Shown here one piece after another: positions 12,260-24,502 of a stretch of 64,000 nucleotides of DNA. The stretch spans positions 72,328,624-72,392,623 of the forward strand of contig CM049308.1 in assembly GCA_026874595.1 (NCBI GenBank). The letters run 5' to 3'. The notes under the pieces were generated by a model. That model did not search any database. It was given only the letters and a program-made list of their open reading frames with translations, and was not told the origin of the DNA. This stretch comes from Sipunculus nudus (Eukaryota > Annelida > Sipuncula > Golfingiida > Sipunculidae). Within the stretch, counting starts at the first letter, position 1; each line of letters opens with the position of its first letter. Made by a program: the position numbers and the translations under genes.

Positions 12260-14119
12260 TACCTCATATAAAGAGAGAGACCTGCATGGTCAGAGCAGGC
12301 TTTTGTATCTTATCTTCTGTTTTGGGGTTAATAGTATATACCCGTAAACTAGCCACAGATAAAAAGTGTACTTTTCTGGCACTAGATCGTATAAATTTAA
12401 TGTGACTGTAGATTGTATATACACTTATTGGTGCAAGTATTCTAAATCCATTACAAATAATGTATGTGATAAAAAGAATTAATTTCCTGACTGAACAGGG
12501 ATTAAAACCTCAGATAACTCAGAAAATGAGCACCTGTGCATGTGCTTAATTAACCAAGCTGTCAAATAAGCTCATCCTGATATCATGTTTTAATGATTAT
12601 TTCATCAGTAATGGATATGAAAACATTTCATGGGAAGAAAATAAAAAAATAAATTGCACCAGATCAGAATAAAAACATGAAAAAAATTAAAGTCTGAGCA
12701 AGTAACTTTTGTTAATAATCATGGCTATAGAGACAAAGCATTCAGTCTTCACAAATGAAAACCAAACCTTCATGTTGGAAAAAATCTTTCAGAACATGAC
12801 AATCATTTTTTTACACTTGTGCAATATCTTTCCTCTGTTCCCTTGGTGTTACTTTTGGGTAACGTATAGTTTATGTCAAAAAGTCTTGTCACATTATTCA
12901 TTGGAGAAGCCAAGTGGGAATCTGAAATAGGTGCAGATACAGCATATGAAATGTCCTGTCTTACAACCAGCTTGGTGACAGCAAATTGGGTGTGACAACC
13001 TATAAATTTGGTCTCAGCCAGGCATGTGATTGGTCATTATGAATGTCTAAAATGACCAACCAGGTATTAGGACCACTGATGTCTTAAGGTAGTCACATTA
13101 GTGGAGTGTGTAGTGCTTGCACAATAAGTAAAATATGTTGTGACAAAATTTATGTTATTGATGGTCATAGCTATATGTCATGTCAGTTTGTGTCAGTTAT
13201 GCCTTTATCACAAGGTCACCTTTGCAAAGAGAGACTCTCTAAAATAGACCTTTCTAAATATAAAATGGACAGCATATATGGTTATGAAAGAGACAGCAGT
13301 CTGTCACTCTTGATCAGTGGAACCATAGGGTATATAATCATATACTGCAGAGGTGGTATGCACAGCCACAAAAAAAAAGAATAAGTTAATCTCTAATCCA
13401 TCAGGCTGGCTATTGAGCTTTGCCATCATCCCCGGTGGGTCTCTGTCCATTTAATCTTCAAGCTTGACTTTAAGATGACTTATTATCAATAGTAAGTCCT
13501 CATTTATAAACAGGTATTTAAGTGATGATTTACTTGTTGTGTATCAGCTTTCCAGTGTCTCACTTTTTAAAATCATAATTTTTGTTACATGTTAAATTCA
13601 GTTCAGTTCTAATGTAATCTTAACTTCCTATCTGATTCTTGAATTTGTAAGTTTTTATGGCAGTCCATCTCATAACAGCTTTTCATAGTTTTACTTTATT
13701 TTTTTTATTATATCTGTAAAAGATTATAAATCCATTTCAGAATTGTGCAACACTGTGTCTATGTTGATTTAACAAGTTTCATTATTTTCTTTTGATGTTG
13801 AATATAAATTAATAATAAACCATTTTTTATATACTAGTGATACATGTAGATCCTAGTGAGGATTTTGATTTAATTAAAAGCAGAACCTGTAAGATTATAA
13901 GTCATGGCAACAGTTAAATCAATCATGCAGTAAAATTATAATTTACGATAAAAGTTAAGTCTGTGTAATAGTAATTTATACATTTGGGTTATATTAACAG
14001 TTACAACATCCAGAAATGCAGTAGAACTTAAGATTGAACATATGTTTAGTTATAATAATTGTTTAATAAGTCAAAATGCAACATTTAGTTATCAGTTTAC
14101 TCAGTGAAAGGTAGTGAAT

Positions 14120-14227
14120 GCATGAGTTAGTATATCTCACCTGGTTAATTAAGCATGAGTTTGTATGATATCTCACCTGGTTAATTAAGCATGAGTTAGT
14201 ATGATATCTCACTGGGTTCATTAGGCA
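14120..14227. repeat. Short tandem repeat, about 36 bp x 3
   Basis: Three copies of a unit beginning GCATGAGTTAGTAT and ending with CTCACCTGGTTAATTAA. The first copy is a few bases shorter and the third is diverged. Confidence 0.85.
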
Positions 14228-15069
14228 GTCAGTTAGTAGTCCTCATAATATATCATTCAAGCAATAAGTCATAAGTTGTGATATTAAGAATTAACCCATG
14301 GCAAGGTTTGGGCAGCCTGTCTGACATTCTTGTCCAAAAGTTTTTATTTGCTTGTCAAAAGGTAGGCAGTCTGTGGGAGTGTGGCATGATTGAGAGAAAT
14401 TGGTCTGTCACAGAATTATAGACTCCCACTCATGCCATGAATCACCAGCAGATACTCTGAAAGCACTTCCTGAATACAGACAGATGACGCTCACATGGAT
14501 TGGATGCCAAGAAAAGTGCAGACATCTTTTTTTGGCTCATGCAGGCATAATTTGGTTACCTTGTACAAATTTGCTGCTATGCTGTAAACATATTCCTCAT
14601 CTTAGGTAGTTGCTACTTAATCTGAATTAAAAGTTAACAATTTTTTTCAAGCAGAAAGGCATTTTAATTGTACTTATTTTCTCTTTGGATTCTGACGAAT
14701 CATTCTTGACATTGATTACTGCAAGATCCTTGAAATGTCCACCATTGTGTATCTAATTTGTTTTTGGTCTGTCAAGGCACATCAAGCTGCAATAATCAAC
14801 TTATGGCTGGCTGGTTGGGTCGTCCTGACACATATATAGGACTTCTGTTTCCACACATGAATTTCTGGTACTGATATAACTCTGGGGGTCAATGGTCAAG
14901 TCATGATAGACAGGACTTGCCAGATCATCTTGTTCTTTGCAGATATAATATCCAAGCTAATTCTCACTGAATTTTCTGCAAGGATTCAAAGGTTAGAAAA
15001 GACGAGTCATAAAAGCAGAGATCCAGTTTGAAGAAGATGAGATCAGAATCACCAACGTGTAGATTAAAT

Positions 15070-16330
15070 TTATAGAAGAAAAATGAGGATCATTAGAAAA
15101 GTGATCAAACATATGTGAGAATCTTCAATCAATAATGCAGATAAGATTAAATTCATCAAAGAATAGATTAAATATGTTGAAAAAAAGATTTGAAACATCC
15201 AAGAATAGATCAAACATAAAGAAAGGAATATGAGAGTCATCAAACAATACATCAGATATGTAAAAGGAAAGATGAGAATCATCAAAGAATAGATCAGGTA
15301 TGTAGAAAGGAAGATGCAGATCATCAAAGAGTAGATCAGGTATGTAGAAGGGAAGATGAGAATCATGATGGTAGATCAGATATGTAAAAGTGAAGATGAG
15401 AATCATCAAACAAAAGAGAAGATTAGAATCATCAAAAAGAATAAATCAGATATGTAGAAGGGAAGATGAGAGTCATCAAAGATTACATCAGATATGTAGA
15501 AGGGAAGATGAGAATCATCAAAGAATACATCAGATATGTAGAAGGGAAGATGAGAATCATCACAGAATACATCAGATATGTAGAAGGGAAGATGAGAATC
15601 ATCAAAGAATACATCAATTGTAGAAGGGAAGATGAGAATCATCAAAGAATACATCAATTGTAGAAAGGAAGACCAGAATGATCAAACAATACATCAGATA
15701 TGTAGAAGGGAAGATGAGAATCATCAAACAATACATCAGATATGTAGAAAGGAAGACCAGAATCATCAAAGAATACATCAGTTGTAGAAGGGAAGATAAG
15801 AATCATCAAACAATACATCAAATATGTAGTAAGGAAGATGAGAATCATGTGCACCAGATAAAAATCATATAAGAACAGATCGAATTTAAAGGGGGTATGA
15901 ATCATCAAAGAACGATATATGAGAATGAATGGATGAGAGCATCCAAAAATGACTCGATAAAATTTATAAGGAATATTAAAGGGAAATTGAAAAAAAGAAA
16001 AGAACTCATCAGGAAAATGTGAGATATTACACAAAGTATAGATTTAACATTTAAAAGAATAGAAAAAGAATTATCAAAGGAATTTAGTAGATTTTATAAT
16101 AAACTTCAAATGTTAGGTAAGAACAATGGGAACATATTAAAGTCATCAGATAATAGAAAAATAAGAATTTCAACAGACCACAGCCATCAAGGGATAGATA
16201 AGCATTAAAGGGAAGAATAGAGAATGATCATCAAAGATGAAATGGTAAATGAGAAAGGTTAATTGAGTCATCAAAGTACAACTCTACAGATTAAGAACAG
16301 ACAAAAGTCATCTTGATAGACTCAGAGAAG
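15070..16330. repeat. 42-bp minisatellite with degenerate flanks
   Basis: The core at about 15210-15860 is built from a unit containing CATCAGATATGTAGAAGGG followed by AAGATGAGAATCATCAAAG. Most copies are 42 bp and some are 40 bp where ATATG is shortened. Copies decay outwards to about 15070 and 16330, still recognisable by GAATCATCAAA. Because 42 is a multiple of three and the unit lacks stops in several frames, it creates long open frames on both strands with 14-residue repeats; I do not regard these as genes. The strands are strongly biased: purine-rich plus, pyrimidine-rich minus. Confidence 0.93.
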
Positions 16331-17706
16331 AACAGCAGTGTCAAAGAGGAGTAAATAAGGATCGTAAAAACAACTAAATAAAGTAGGGTTCCTACAAGAA
16401 TAAAAGGAAGATACGGATGAAGCACAGATTTAAGTTTTTTATTATGTAAAGAGGTCATGTTATTAAATGCTTTTAAATGGAATAAACAGATATTTAAATT
16501 GTGATTTACTTCATTAACTATCACTGTTGATGTATCAATACAAAAAGGAGCTCCAATTAGTTTAATTGATTTTCTTTAACTGGAACTGGTGTATCTTTGA
16601 CTTGCTCTTCTTTTTAAAGCTTTTTGGGTAAAGGGCATTAAATTAATCTTGAGCATCAGTACAAGTCCCCTGACTCAGTCATGCATCTGTCTGAGGGTCT
16701 TTTAACAGAACATACTTGTTGCCTTCAGGGAATTCAGAGACTCCTATTTTCACTTAAAGACCTTTCAGCCAAAACCACCTCCACACAAAATGTCTGCAAC
16801 CTAATTAGAAGCAACTGACTGGGATTTAATTTTCTTAATAAGGAGGTTTCCATTAATTCTGGGACAAGTGTCGCTGAGGCTGCATTCAGACATCTCTGGC
16901 TGTAGCTCATTCTTCATGGTAGACTAATTTAATCACAAAAATGGTCATAAAGACTGTATGCCATACTCCTGTTGACTACATTGAACCTAAGTGGAATTTG
17001 ACAACACCATGTTTTCCCATGTATATGAAACTCTCATTTATCTTCTCAATCCATACCACAGTTACTGATAATATAACCCAAAACAGAATAGGCACCTTAA
17101 AAATGAGCAGCCAATTTGAAGGAGACATTGCCAGATGAACTGCGGAGCAGCTGAGCCCTAACACCAACCATCTCGCTGTCTGTTGCAAATATTAGACACT
17201 TTATATGCCAATGCTGGACACAAATAATCCACATATGATAAACCAGAACATCATCATGATTCCAATCCAATACATATTTTGCCTAAATATTAATTACCTT
17301 ATTTTCTTAATATTATATGTATTAAATCCAGTCACTCACATTCATTTCCTTATCTTTTGCTCGTCTAGGGGAAGGACAGATTAAAGACCCACAGAACGTC
17401 AACCAAGAATGAATTACCTGTTTTAAATGAAAAAAGCTGTATAAATATATGATTTATTGGAAGAAAAATAGAAGCATTTTTTTTATGCATCTGACCTTAA
17501 ACTTAAAACTTATCCACAAAAAAAATCCTTATTGAATTGCACATCATCAAAGGATTACTTATAGCGATAATTTATAAGTTTACCCTGATTGGGAAGCCAT
17601 GTAATCTACTAGTTTTTGTCACAGTGTGAATAAGATATTGAAATATGTAAAAATATGGGGTTTTTTTTCAGACTTCCAAATGTATTGACCTGTGTTTTAT
17701 TTACAG

Positions 17707-17802
17707 GTGGAAACGTGTCTTTAACCGATAACCCTACCCATGATGCCCAGGGAGGGTCATCTTATGTCAGCTCAGAAGGAGAAAATCCTGTGTTATATGC
17801 GG
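17707..17802 (+). CDS. ALK: ALK-like receptor exon: end of glycine-rich region
   Basis: 32 codons starting GGNVSLTDNPTHDAQGG and ending in a VLYAG motif. It aligns with the vertebrate ALK stretch that follows the last polyglycine run (there GGNAASNNDPEMDG...). An N-glycosylation sequon NVS lies at the start. Acceptor TTTATTTACAG, donor GCGG/GTAAGT, phase 1 in and 1 out. Between this exon and the next is the splice-acceptor minisatellite. Confidence 0.9.
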
Positions 17803-18162
17803 GTAAGTCAGCCTAATACAATAAATGTCACAAAGTCAGCTCACCTTCAGAAAGTCCTTTGTTACATCCCTTCATGTGTGTGACCCACATGCCCTACAAA
17901 AAGGCCACATAGCTAGTCACAGATGAAGATATATCTGTGGTGTAAATTTATTTGGTAAAAAAAGCAGTTTCTGTCATCAATTTAATTTTTTTTTATTTAT
18001 ATATATAAAATACATAAAATGTTGTGAATGCAATATTGTGTGGTTGTTTCATTGTATTTGTAACATTTATTAATTCATAGTAAAGGTACGTTGTATGGAA
18101 TCACAAAATATAATATATGTAACTTATGTTTTTTTATGCCTGAGAATAACAAGTAGTCACAG
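17803..18162 (+). other. ALK: ALK intron, unique 5' part
   Basis: 360 bp of AT-rich sequence between the donor GTAAGT and the start of the 38-bp array. I see nothing else in it. Confidence 0.8.
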
Positions 18163-18753
18163 ATACAAATGTTGATGGTGGGTGCTCTCTCAATACAGGT
18201 AGAAATGCTGATGATGTAGGTGCTCTTTTGTTACAGGTAGAAATGTTGATGATGTAGGTTCTCTCTCGTTGATGATATAGGTGATCACTTGTTATAGGTA
18301 TTAATGTTGATGATGTAAGTGCCCTCTTGTTACAGGTATAAATGTTAGAGATGTAGGTGCTCTCTCATTACTGGTATAAATGCTGATGATGTAGGAGCAC
18401 TCTTGTTACAGGTATAAATCTTTATGATGTAGGTGCTCTCTTGTTACAGATATAAATGTTGATGATGTAGGTGCTCTCTTGTTACAGGTATAAATGTTGA
18501 TGATGTAGTTGCTCTCTCATTTCTGGTATAAATGCTGATGATTTAGGAGCTCTCTTGTTACAGGTATAAATCTTTATGATGTAGGTGCTCTCTTGTTACA
18601 GATATAAATGTTGATGATGTAGGTGCTCTCTCATTACTGGTATAAATGCTGATGATGTAGGAGCTCTCTTGTTACAGGTATAAATCTTTATGATGTAGGT
18701 GCTCTCTTGTTACAGATATAAATGTTGATGATGTAGGTGCTCTCTCATTGCAG
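18163..18753 (+). repeat. 38-bp minisatellite of splice-acceptor copies
   Basis: About 15 tandem units fill the 3' end of the intron and end exactly at the exon boundary. Each unit begins GTATAAATG (or ATATAAATG), the same bases as the start of the next exon, and ends in a pyrimidine tract such as CTCTCTTGTTACAG. The last 12 units, starting at 18298, are exactly 38 bp each (12 x 38 = 456) and run in register up to exon base 18754. A three-unit higher-order pattern is seen (18526-18639 against 18640-18753). Each unit also holds a branch-point-like CTGAT or TTGAT. The last unit supplies the true acceptor, ending CATTGCAG. Confidence 0.97.
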
Positions 18754-18912
18754 GTATAAATGTTGAGCCATGGGGACAGGTGGAAATCTCATTCAACGTC
18801 AAGTGTAAATGCGAGTCTATCTGTTTATACCAGTCTGAGAGTTCCTTCACATGTCTCTGTCCAATGAACCATATTCTGGCTTCAGACAACCTATCCTGTA
18901 TATCCTCTATAG
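18754..18912 (+). CDS. ALK: ALK-like receptor exon: EGF-like cysteine module
   Basis: 53 codons. After a strand-like segment (GINVEPWGQVEISFNV) come six cysteines in the pattern C-x-C-x3-C ... C-x-C-x12-C. The second half (TCLCPMNHILASDNLSC) has the same CxC-x12-C spacing as vertebrate ALK, which has an EGF-like module between the glycine-rich domain and the membrane. A sequon NLS precedes the last cysteine. The start at 18754 is chosen because only this acceptor gives an open frame; any upstream copy in the repeat array would reach TAA within one unit. Donor ATAG/GTAAGT, phase 1 in and 1 out. Confidence 0.93.
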
Positions 18913-21425
18913 GTAAGTCGGGTCACGCTGCATTCTACATCTTGTCAATGTCGTAAGCCTGTCAAGTAGACAGCCACAGCCTGAAACGTGTGTGATATTC
19001 ATACAGGATAAAGTACAGAGACCTTTGACGAAGCAGCTCAAGGTCTTAACATCAAAATCAAGCTTATAATTCTAATTAAATTTAGACTTTTCCCTAAGTA
19101 TCTGAATTATGCCCATCATGACACCTAAATAAATCCCAGTCTGGTTAATTTAAATGTGGCAGGTAATATCATAAAAATGAAAAACTTTACAAAAAAATAT
19201 GACTTCTTGATAAATGCCAGTCCAGTATATTTAAGGTCCTCCTAAAAATTATCCTAATGAAATATGTTTATTCACTTTACCCCTTTCTCTGCATGTACCA
19301 AAAAAAACCAAACAGGTCAGTCAGTATTTGCAGCTATTTTTTCAGTAGCTTAATGCTTATTGCTTTCAATTTATTTCATTTCCTAAATTGAGAGGGAATG
19401 ATTATATTGTTGTTGTTTTAGTGTTAAAAACTTTTCTGCATTAGAAGGACTAAATGCTTCTATTCTTAAATGCATGCGTATGAGCCAAATAATTATAAAT
19501 ACAGTATATTAAACATAGTATGTTTTTGTAAGTTTAATTATATTAAACAGGAGATGTCTTATCTCATAAAAGAACCAGGCTTTTGCATCATATATAAGTT
19601 ATTGAGTTACACTTTTCCGATAGAATGAAATAAAAAAATTGTAATAAATAATAATTTGAGATTTAATGTAGATAATGGAATAGATTATTGTATTGCCAGA
19701 TGTACAAGGAAACCCATGTCAGAAATGAGTAAATTGTTATTTGATACCATATGTAGATAACAACATTACAAAAAAAAAAACAAGCAATTTCATGCTACTT
19801 CCAAGTAAGTATATGGGCTGTTTCATCCCAGGAGAGTGGGACAGAGTCTTACGTACAGTTTTCTGATAGCCTTGTCAAGATTAAATGAGATTTACCCCCC
19901 TTACGCCTCCATGCAATTACCAACAAACAAGACTTTAGTGAAGACATGTCATGGAGTCCTTTAAGATCATGAGAGAAAAAAATTTTGTTACCAGCGGATT
20001 TCAGTGTACTTCATTTATTTTCATTCTTTTGATGACCTTTACCCTTTGATAAGCCAAAGGTACGACGAGGAGATACATGATGTTACTCAGCCATGGTTTA
20101 ATTTATATTTGTTTCTCATTAAGTTGTAATTTATTTTGGAATAGGGGTTTGACCATCAAATTAAACAGGACAATTGCCATTCAGTTGAAAATCTCCCATT
20201 TAAATATGATTGAAAAGAAAAATACACAAGGGAGAAAAAATGGTTTAGTTTTTGAATTTGAGTTAAATCCTATCTTCATCGTGACTTTATGTGCAGATTT
20301 ATTTTCATATACAAACCACACATAAAGCTTACTTTATGTCAACTCAGTCTAGAGTCTATTAACAGGACACATTTCAAATTAGTTCAAGCTAGGGACCTAC
20401 ATATTAGCATACATTTAGCTAAGGGTAAGTTTCCTTGTTATTCCTGAAACTAGTCACCATGAACTCTTTTCTTGAAGATTGTATTAATGTTACCATTACA
20501 TTATTTATGATATTATTTACCTTAGAATTATCAAGCGCTCAATTTAAATTTGTTTGCCATTTTTTAGCTCAGCTGACTGTAAGTCATCTGAGCTATAGTC
20601 GTGGTCCGTTCGTCTGTCTGTCTGTCCGTACTTTAGACCAGCACGTTTTGAAACCATTAGACCTATGAATCCAAAATTTGGCATACCATTAGATGTCCCA
20701 AATATCTCCTACCATACCGAAAACTGGGTCAATATGACCTTGTTCAATCGAGATATTAAGGAAAAACTCAAATTTCAATTAAAAACCTATTATCAAACTT
20801 CAGGACTTCCTAATATCAAAACCACTTACCTGTTTTTCTTAATATTTTCCAGAATGATTCTCCTATATATTTCCTATATACATGCCAGAAATTATGTCTA
20901 TTCAGTCAAATTTCTTAAAGTTATGGGCCCGAACATAATGGACTTTGTAAAAAATCAGGAAAATATTTACTCACTTAACATGAAAAATATGAAACTAGAG
21001 ACTTTTTTCCCAAGTATATAACTTTCTTTAATTAAGATTCAATTGTATACCAAAAATTAGATCTTAATTTTGTAATTTTTTTAATTTCATAAAAATAAAA
21101 TTAGTACCTTAAATTTTGTCCAACTTTGACCTTGGCACATTTTTTCCCTGTGAGTACTGTTTATTTAATTTTCACAGCATGTAAACATAAGTATTTAATC
21201 TGTTTAAATCTGATATTTGAAAATAAAAGCTTGAAAATTAGGCTAGTTATTGAATTTTTTCTTGAGGCTCTATTGCAGTCACTTGCTTTGTCAACATGCA
21301 GGTTGGCCACTCCTGGTCACTGGAAGTCAGCAATGCCAAGGTTCCTAATTTGTTACAGTCACTGGGGGAGATCCCCTGCTGTGACAGGTGTACAGTTATT
21401 CTCCTATCACCACCCCATACTGTCT

Positions 21426-21442
21426 CCCCCCCCCCCCCCCCC
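21426..21442. repeat. Poly-C tract
   Basis: Uninterrupted C run of 17 bases. Proline- or glycine-rich open frames across it are artefacts. Confidence 0.95.
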
Positions 21443-22075
21443 ATTCCCAACCAACCAAGTGTTATGTAAATTGTTATTGTTTTTACTGTATCTCCTTAAT
21501 TTAATGCTGATTCCACTCCAATATACAAAACTTCCTTGAAAAAAAGTAATTCAAGGTGTAATCCAGAAGATGCCATCTTGTGTTAATATAGCATTTTTAA
21601 AGAAATCAAATTTTCTTTTAAATGATTTTAACAAATTAAGATATAATTAAACCTTTCAGTATGCATAAATTTATAAAATATGAAGCAGATTATGGATGAA
21701 TAAAGGCCAAATTTAAAATTGTAAAATCTGAATCAAGTATTATTTTTTTAATATATTTTATTGTTTTGCAAATTTGAAAGATATATTTTTGTTGTAAAAA
21801 TTAATATACATTTGTATGCATGATGTGGTGTTATCAGATTGAGATTCATAATGATGCAATTTAGAATTATGAATAAACGTTTATATAGATATATAGATTA
21901 TATTGGAAATGTATATAAATATAAACTTAAAATAATAAAAAAAAAATGGTTTGATAATAAAACAAGGATCTAATTCAAACATTTGTTCATTATTTTCCTG
22001 CCACAGCAGAATTGGAGATCAGGCTTTGTTAGCCCTGTATGTATATGCAGAAGTGTTGTTAATCCAACCCTCCAA

Positions 22076-22120
22076 CCCCCCCCCCCCCCCCCCACCCCCC
22101 ACCCCCCCCCCCCCCCGCCC
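22076..22120. repeat. Poly-C tract with single A and G interruptions
   Basis: About 45 bases of almost pure C. A further 14-base C run lies at about 22456-22469. Confidence 0.95.
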
Positions 22121-24502
22121 CAGCTGCCATTGATTCAACCTGTGCACTTGGACATTAGTTTTTAATTGAAAATGTGTAAAATCTATTTGTAAAAAAAAAT
22201 AATTGTATTAGAAAAAATTAAGATCTGATTGAAACATATTCTTTCCTCAGGAGAATGGAACATAAAGTGATCATCTCTCCGTTATCCTTAAATATGTATT
22301 AATTATAAAATTTTTCCTATAAGCACTGTTGAAATAACTTTCATATGCTGTATGTGTATGGGTTTAAGCTATTAAAGTCTGGAAATTGAAAGCAACTTAT
22401 ATATTCAATTGAGTAATATTTCATATGTTAAACTTTAATCCCATCATTCCACCAACCCCCCCCCCCCCCAACCACCACAACCAAGTCCTTCCATCTGTGG
22501 ACTAGGGATATAAGATATATTTCAACTGTATACATTTTATAAAATAGAAATATATATCTGTGCAATGTAACAAATGTGTAAACTACTGAACTGTGAACAG
22601 TTTATCAAAAAGCCAACCAATGATCATGGTATTAATATTCATCTTATGGTCACAAACCGCTCACATGCTTCAATTTTAACATTAGGAAATGCATGGTTTG
22701 GTCACAAAATATTATTTGAAACAATTTCATACTTGTCAATATAAACCAATCATGTCAACCAGCCATGGCCTATATTACCTTTTCCTCCTAGGCTTTATCT
22801 CCAAATGATATTATTTTAGATGTTTTACCTTCAAGGTCAACTTCAGCTGAGCACAGTGACCCATGGGTTCCTTGTTTACAGACTCAAATGAAATTATTTT
22901 ATTGTCCATTCTTTGGATGTTCAGAAATTAAAAAAAAAGAAACACCAAGTGCCTTGTGGCATGTCTAACTATAATTTTTTATATTTTATTAAGGACAAAG
23001 TCTACTTCCAACTGAATAATACTTCTTGTATCTCTTTAGCAGGGTTTTTACGTACTTATATTGACCATCTTATTCTGGGACTCTTCTTGAATAAAACCTA
23101 AAGATTTGGTGGGAAAATGGAAGAGTTAGTGTTATAAACCTGTTGTTTATAGATGAGATTCACATTTTGTATGACTGAACGGGTATAAGGTCTAGGAGAT
23201 CAGTGTCAAAGACCAACAGTAACAAAAGCTATATCATATATTGATATCTGTGTGAGGGTGAGAGGTCAAGTTTTCTTATCCTGTCAAAGCTGTGGTAATT
23301 TTGAAAAATAGGATGCTTTGTAGATCTGATGGAGCTCCGTTTATGTCTCTGTGGTCCCCAGTTATGTCTCTGTGTGGATATAAAGAAAACTTTTATGATG
23401 ATTTACTTGAATTGAGTTGTATCTGGTATCACCTTATTCGGCACTATGTTAACAATCATTGTTTATATATTTAGACTTCATTGAAATGAAAAAAAAAATA
23501 TTTTGGTCATTACCTGACTAATACAAAGAAATTTCAGGACTAGTTTATACGTACACCCTGTTTAAACAGATGGCTTGGCCTCAAAAATTTTATCTCTCTC
23601 CTTGTATAAAATAACTTTTAATTAACATATGTGACAATTAAGTCAGCTTGTTTTATTTTTTGTGTAAAGTCATTCCATTGTGTAGGTGTAAGATGTGACT
23701 TAAGTTTGTGTTCTAGTGATCTTTAGATGTCTTCCTGTTATCGCACACTTGTCCCTCTCGTTGCCAGTAGCTACAGCGCAAGACAAGGTAACCGTTCTGG
23801 GAAGCATCGGTATCGGTACGTTTTGTGCTTCTGCATCTTCCTCTCATTCCCCCATCAGTGTCCATAGCAACCGTATCTTTCCACTTCTGTGCTAGTGGAT
23901 TGGTACAATAACACAACTCTCATGCTTCCTGATCAACTATACAAGATTCTATTACCAATTTGCATGAGTTTTGAGGTAGTCTATCAGCAAATGTGACCAA
24001 TGGGGCATTCCTGTTGCCTTTTTACATCTAGTCTCTTCCTTTCAGCTTCGGTCCCCTGGACCCTATTACACATCCTGCATAGCGCTTGTAGAATAGTAGT
24101 TTAATAAAGCTGCATTTTTTGCTCATTAGTAATTAATACCTCTTGATAATTAATTTCTGCTGCTTTCTTATTAGTCTTTGCAGAGTATTAATAGGTCATG
24201 TTTCACTTTGTGCTGAAACTTATGAGAACTTCATTAACCCCAAAACTATATGAGACCTTTAGTTACTGATAAACTGATAACTGATAACATCCAGTCTTCT
24301 CTGCATGGATTAAAAAGCAAATCTCTGTTGGTAGGTACTGCAGCATGAAAAAGAAAATATATGCACTTGGATCTTTAGTTATCATAATTACATACCTTGT
24401 GCATATGCATAAAAGCAGGTAACTAATTCCATTGAGCAGGTGGTTATATAATTAACTATATGAGAATACATAATGAATTGTTCTTATTAAGCGTAATATT
24501 CA

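Larger units (their letters stand above)
11849..17706 (+). other. ALK: ALK intron, 5.9 kb
   Basis: Contains a 103-bp MITE (12157-12259), a three-copy short tandem repeat (14120-14227) and a 42-bp minisatellite with decayed flanks (15070-16330). I see no gene in the remaining AT-rich sequence (12260-14119, 14228-15069, 16331-17706). It ends with TTTTATTTACAG. Confidence 0.8.
20561..22876 (+). repeat. Family A element, candidate long copy
   Basis: Starts with TTTTTAGCTCAGCTGACTG and a hairpin partner TCATCTGAGCTATAG, followed by a (GTCY)n tract (CGTCTGTCTGTCTGTCCGT). A terminus of the family type, CAGCTGAGCACAGTGACCC followed by ATGGG and CTTGTTT, lies at 22844-22876 in the right orientation. 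The interior lacks the 338-bp internal units of the other copies and holds poly-C tracts, so one element spanning the whole interval is an inference; two fragments are possible. Confidence 0.5.

Noticed and set aside
15070-16034. Several overlapping open frames of 60-126 codons on both strands with 14-residue repeats
   Set aside because: They arise from a 42-bp tandem repeat lacking stops; frames overlap on both strands and have no start context or domain.
18163-18753. Possible CRISPR-like or direct-repeat array
   Set aside because: Units abut with no spacers, the genome is animal, and the unit equals the adjacent splice acceptor.
21126-22165. Open frames with proline or glycine runs
   Set aside because: Products of poly-C tracts in dispersed repeat sequence.
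23713-23916. 67-codon minus-strand frame in a less AT-rich patch
   Set aside because: No domain, no splice context and no start context that I could support.
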